Shown here piece by piece: positions 62,695 to 64,000 of a DNA stretch of 64,000 bases (position 1 is its first letter; the number at the start of each line of letters is the position of its first letter). The DNA is taken from NCBI RefSeq assembly GCF_030758775.1, contig NZ_CP132384.1, positions 310,001 through 374,000 on the forward strand, read 5' to 3'. The position numbers were made by a program, and so were the translations under genes. This stretch comes from Bifidobacterium asteroides (GTDB lineage: Bacteria; Actinomycetota; Actinomycetes; Actinomycetales; Bifidobacteriaceae). Under the pieces are notes generated by a model that saw nothing but the letters and a program-made list of their open reading frames with translations, made no database searches and had not been told where the DNA came from.

Positions 62695-63381
62695 ATGGGG
62701 CAAGCCAGAAAAGTGGTTGTGGCCACGCACAACGAGGGCAAACTAGGTGAGCTTCGTCGCATACTCGACGGTTTCCTGGCCGATGAGGGGCAGAGGATCG
62801 AGCTGGTTTCGGCGGGGCAACTGGGTCTGTCCGATCCGGTAGAGACCGGCACCACCTTTCAGGAGAACGCCCTTATCAAGGCTGGGCAGGCTGCTCGGGA
62901 GTCAGGTCTGCCCGCGCTGGCGGACGACTCGGGGCTGGTAGTTGATGTGATGGGCTCTGCCCCGGGGATCCTTTCGGCAAGGTGGAGCGGCCGCCACGGT
63001 GATGACCAGGCCAACTTGGAGCTCTTGCTGAACCAGCTGAACGACATTCCCGATGATCACAGGGGAGGGCGGTTTGTCTGTGCTGCCGCCTTGGTCGTTC
63101 CGGATGTGCCAGGGTACGCCGTCCGGGGACGTCAAGTGACCAGGGTCGGAGAGATGCCCGGAAGCATCATCCGCCAGGCGCGAGGGGACAATGGGTTCGG
63201 CTACGACCCGATCTTCGTGCCCCTTGATCAGCCTCGGCGTGCCAGCGACCAGCAGCCGCTGACCTCGGCGGAAATGACTTCGGATGAAAAGAACGCCATT
63301 TCGCACAGGGGCAAGGCCTTGGCGGCCATCATGCCGATTCTCATCGGCTGGGTGCTGGGGGATGGCCACATTAGAGGCTGA
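62695..63381 (+). CDS. rdgB: non-canonical purine NTP pyrophosphatase
   Basis: Hydrolyses ITP, dITP and XTP to keep them out of nucleic acids. 228 residues of the HAM1 family: VVVATHNEGKLGELRRIL at the N terminus, ENALIKAGQAARESG, ALADDSGLVVDVMGSAPGI, GDNGFGYDPIFVP and SHRGKALAAI. CAGGAGGATCGAT precedes ATG 62695, which sets the start; the open frame upstream overlaps rph and is not coding. Confidence 0.94.
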   Translation: MGQARKVVVATHNEGKLGELRRILDGFLADEGQRIELVSAGQLGLSDPVETGTTFQENALIKAGQAARESGLPALADDSGLVVDVMGSAPGILSARWSGRHGDDQANLELLLNQLNDIPDDHRGGRFVCAAALVVPDVPGYAVRGRQVTRVGEMPGSIIRQARGDNGFGYDPIFVPLDQPRRASDQQPLTSAEMTSDEKNAISHRGKALAAIMPILIGWVLGDGHIRG

Positions 63382-63447
63382 TAAATCCTTATAGATTCCG
63401 TACGGTGAACGGTCGCGAAACATCAACGATCATGTTCTGAGTGCCGG

Positions 63448-63491
63448 TCGCACTTGAAGCATGCAAGGAAACGCGAAGGTGCGATTTTTTT
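63448..63491 (+). terminator. rho-independent terminator after rdgB
   Basis: TCGCAC...GTGCGA arms with a few further pairs and a 20-base loop, followed by seven T. Ends the rph-rdgB transcript. Confidence 0.6.
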
Positions 63492-63627
63492 ATCTCTATG
63501 ATACAGTCTGCGGTATTGGGGACAACTTAAAAACAGAGCCGATCTGTTCTATCAGATGATTCCATCGGGATTTGGGGGTTTCGTATTGAAGCGATTGCAA
63601 GAACGGAACAATAAGGGATCACTGCAT

Positions 63628-64000
63628 ATGAACCGTTCGATCATCGCCATTCTGATAACCCTTCTGGCGACACTGGCCATGGTTGTTCCGCTTGGGTTGA
63701 GCGCTCTTTCGGCCAGTCAGGCCAATGCCATCGATGGACAGGATGAAACGGCGAGCAGGAAGCCCCTGCTCTATAGGATGATGGCCTTCAACGACAGGAT
63801 CGATACCTATCAGGATGAGCTGCGCATGGACTTCATCCTGCGGGTAAAACACAACGAGTTCAAGCCGGATTGTGTCGACCTTGGTAAGGCAGACACCGGT
63901 GGTAAGTCAAATTGCAATTTATCTTTTGTATATCAGTATGTTGGTTCTGATAACCCTGCAGATTATCATCGTGTAAAGTATATAAACACTATAACTCCAG
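63628..64000 (+). CDS. exported protein, 3' end outside window
   Basis: Open reading frame running off the window end (124 residues seen). A signal peptide is clear: MNRSIIAILITLLATLAMVV, then PLGLSALSASQANA with a likely cleavage after the Ala. The mature part begins IDGQDETASRKPLLYRMMAF and has two cysteines in the visible portion (KPDCVDL and KSNCNLS). AAGGGATC lies about ten bases before the ATG. Codon use and base composition become AT-richer from about 63900 onward, unlike the genes to the left, so recent transfer is possible. No family recognised. Confidence 0.6.
   Translation, partial: MNRSIIAILITLLATLAMVVPLGLSALSASQANAIDGQDETASRKPLLYRMMAFNDRIDTYQDELRMDFILRVKHNEFKPDCVDLGKADTGGKSNCNLSFVYQYVGSDNPADYHRVKYINTITP

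Noticed and set aside
1-64000. Transfer RNA, rRNA, CRISPR array, transposase or prophage genes
   Set aside because: I read for tRNA T-loops, regularly spaced repeats, DDE transposase motifs and phage genes and found none that hold up.

Overview
The window is a contiguous, GC-rich, gene-dense piece of an actinobacterial chromosome. Gene content and order fit Bifidobacterium: an actinobacterial leuC regulator of the NdgR/LtbR type, the rpsP-khpA-rimM cluster, the coaD-SepIVA-yceD-rpmF-rnc cluster, ilvBN, a DUF3039 protein, an actinobacterial-length ffh, and sugar loci with LacI regulators. A cytochrome bd subunit I (cydA) and a complete lutABC lactate oxidation operon suggest an oxygen-tolerant lineage such as the bee-associated B. 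asteroides group. The genus call is inference with good support; the clade call is weaker. No rRNA, tRNA, CRISPR array, insertion sequence or prophage was recognised.

Layout. 1-2.6 kb: the 3' part of cydA, converging on a polyprenyl diphosphate synthase. 2.8-7.4 kb: an atypical metallophosphoesterase, an IclR regulator and the divergent leuCD pair. 7.5-12.3 kb: three consecutive CPBP (CAAX-type) membrane protease paralogues; the middle one carries a ~540-residue low-complexity tail and has lost both catalytic histidines. 12.5-17.3 kb: envelope and lipid genes (murA, plsC-like, gpsA, ddl). 17.4-21.8 kb: MscS channel with a GNAT enzyme, a NodL-like acetyltransferase, an orphan ABC ATPase and a membrane-anchored XRE regulator. 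21.9-26.2 kb: rpmB, recG, rsmD, trmD. 26.5-32.3 kb: an MFS exporter, a YdcF-like membrane protein and lutABC. 32.4-41.7 kb: rimM, khpA, rpsP, and ffh with an EEP-family protein, separated by an alpha-glucosidase/sugar permease/LacI module. 42-47.5 kb: a CUT1 sugar ABC importer with a GH172 (DUF2961) enzyme and its own LacI regulator. 47.5-55.1 kb: cysS, a glutamine amidotransferase-like protein, an ABC-F ATPase, an acetyltransferase, ilvN and ilvB. 55.3-58.3 kb: rnc, rpmF, yceD, a SepIVA-like protein and coaD. 58.4-63.4 kb: DUF3039 protein, aldo/keto reductase, pncB, a membrane protein, rph and rdgB. The window ends inside a gene for an exported protein in noticeably AT-richer DNA.

How the parts work together. 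Two sugar modules each pair a transporter, a glycosidase and a LacI repressor with visible palindromic operators: GTAAACGTTTAC for the alpha-glucosidase module, and GAATCG-AAA-CGATTC plus GTCGAAA-CC-TTTCGAC for the GH172 module, where the first operator directly abuts a near-consensus promoter. lutABC would oxidise the lactate that bifidobacteria normally excrete, and cydA would be part of an oxygen-consuming terminal oxidase. leuCD and ilvBN give a partial branched-chain amino acid pathway. The most unusual features are the CPBP trio with its predicted pseudoprotease and the GH172 importer locus.
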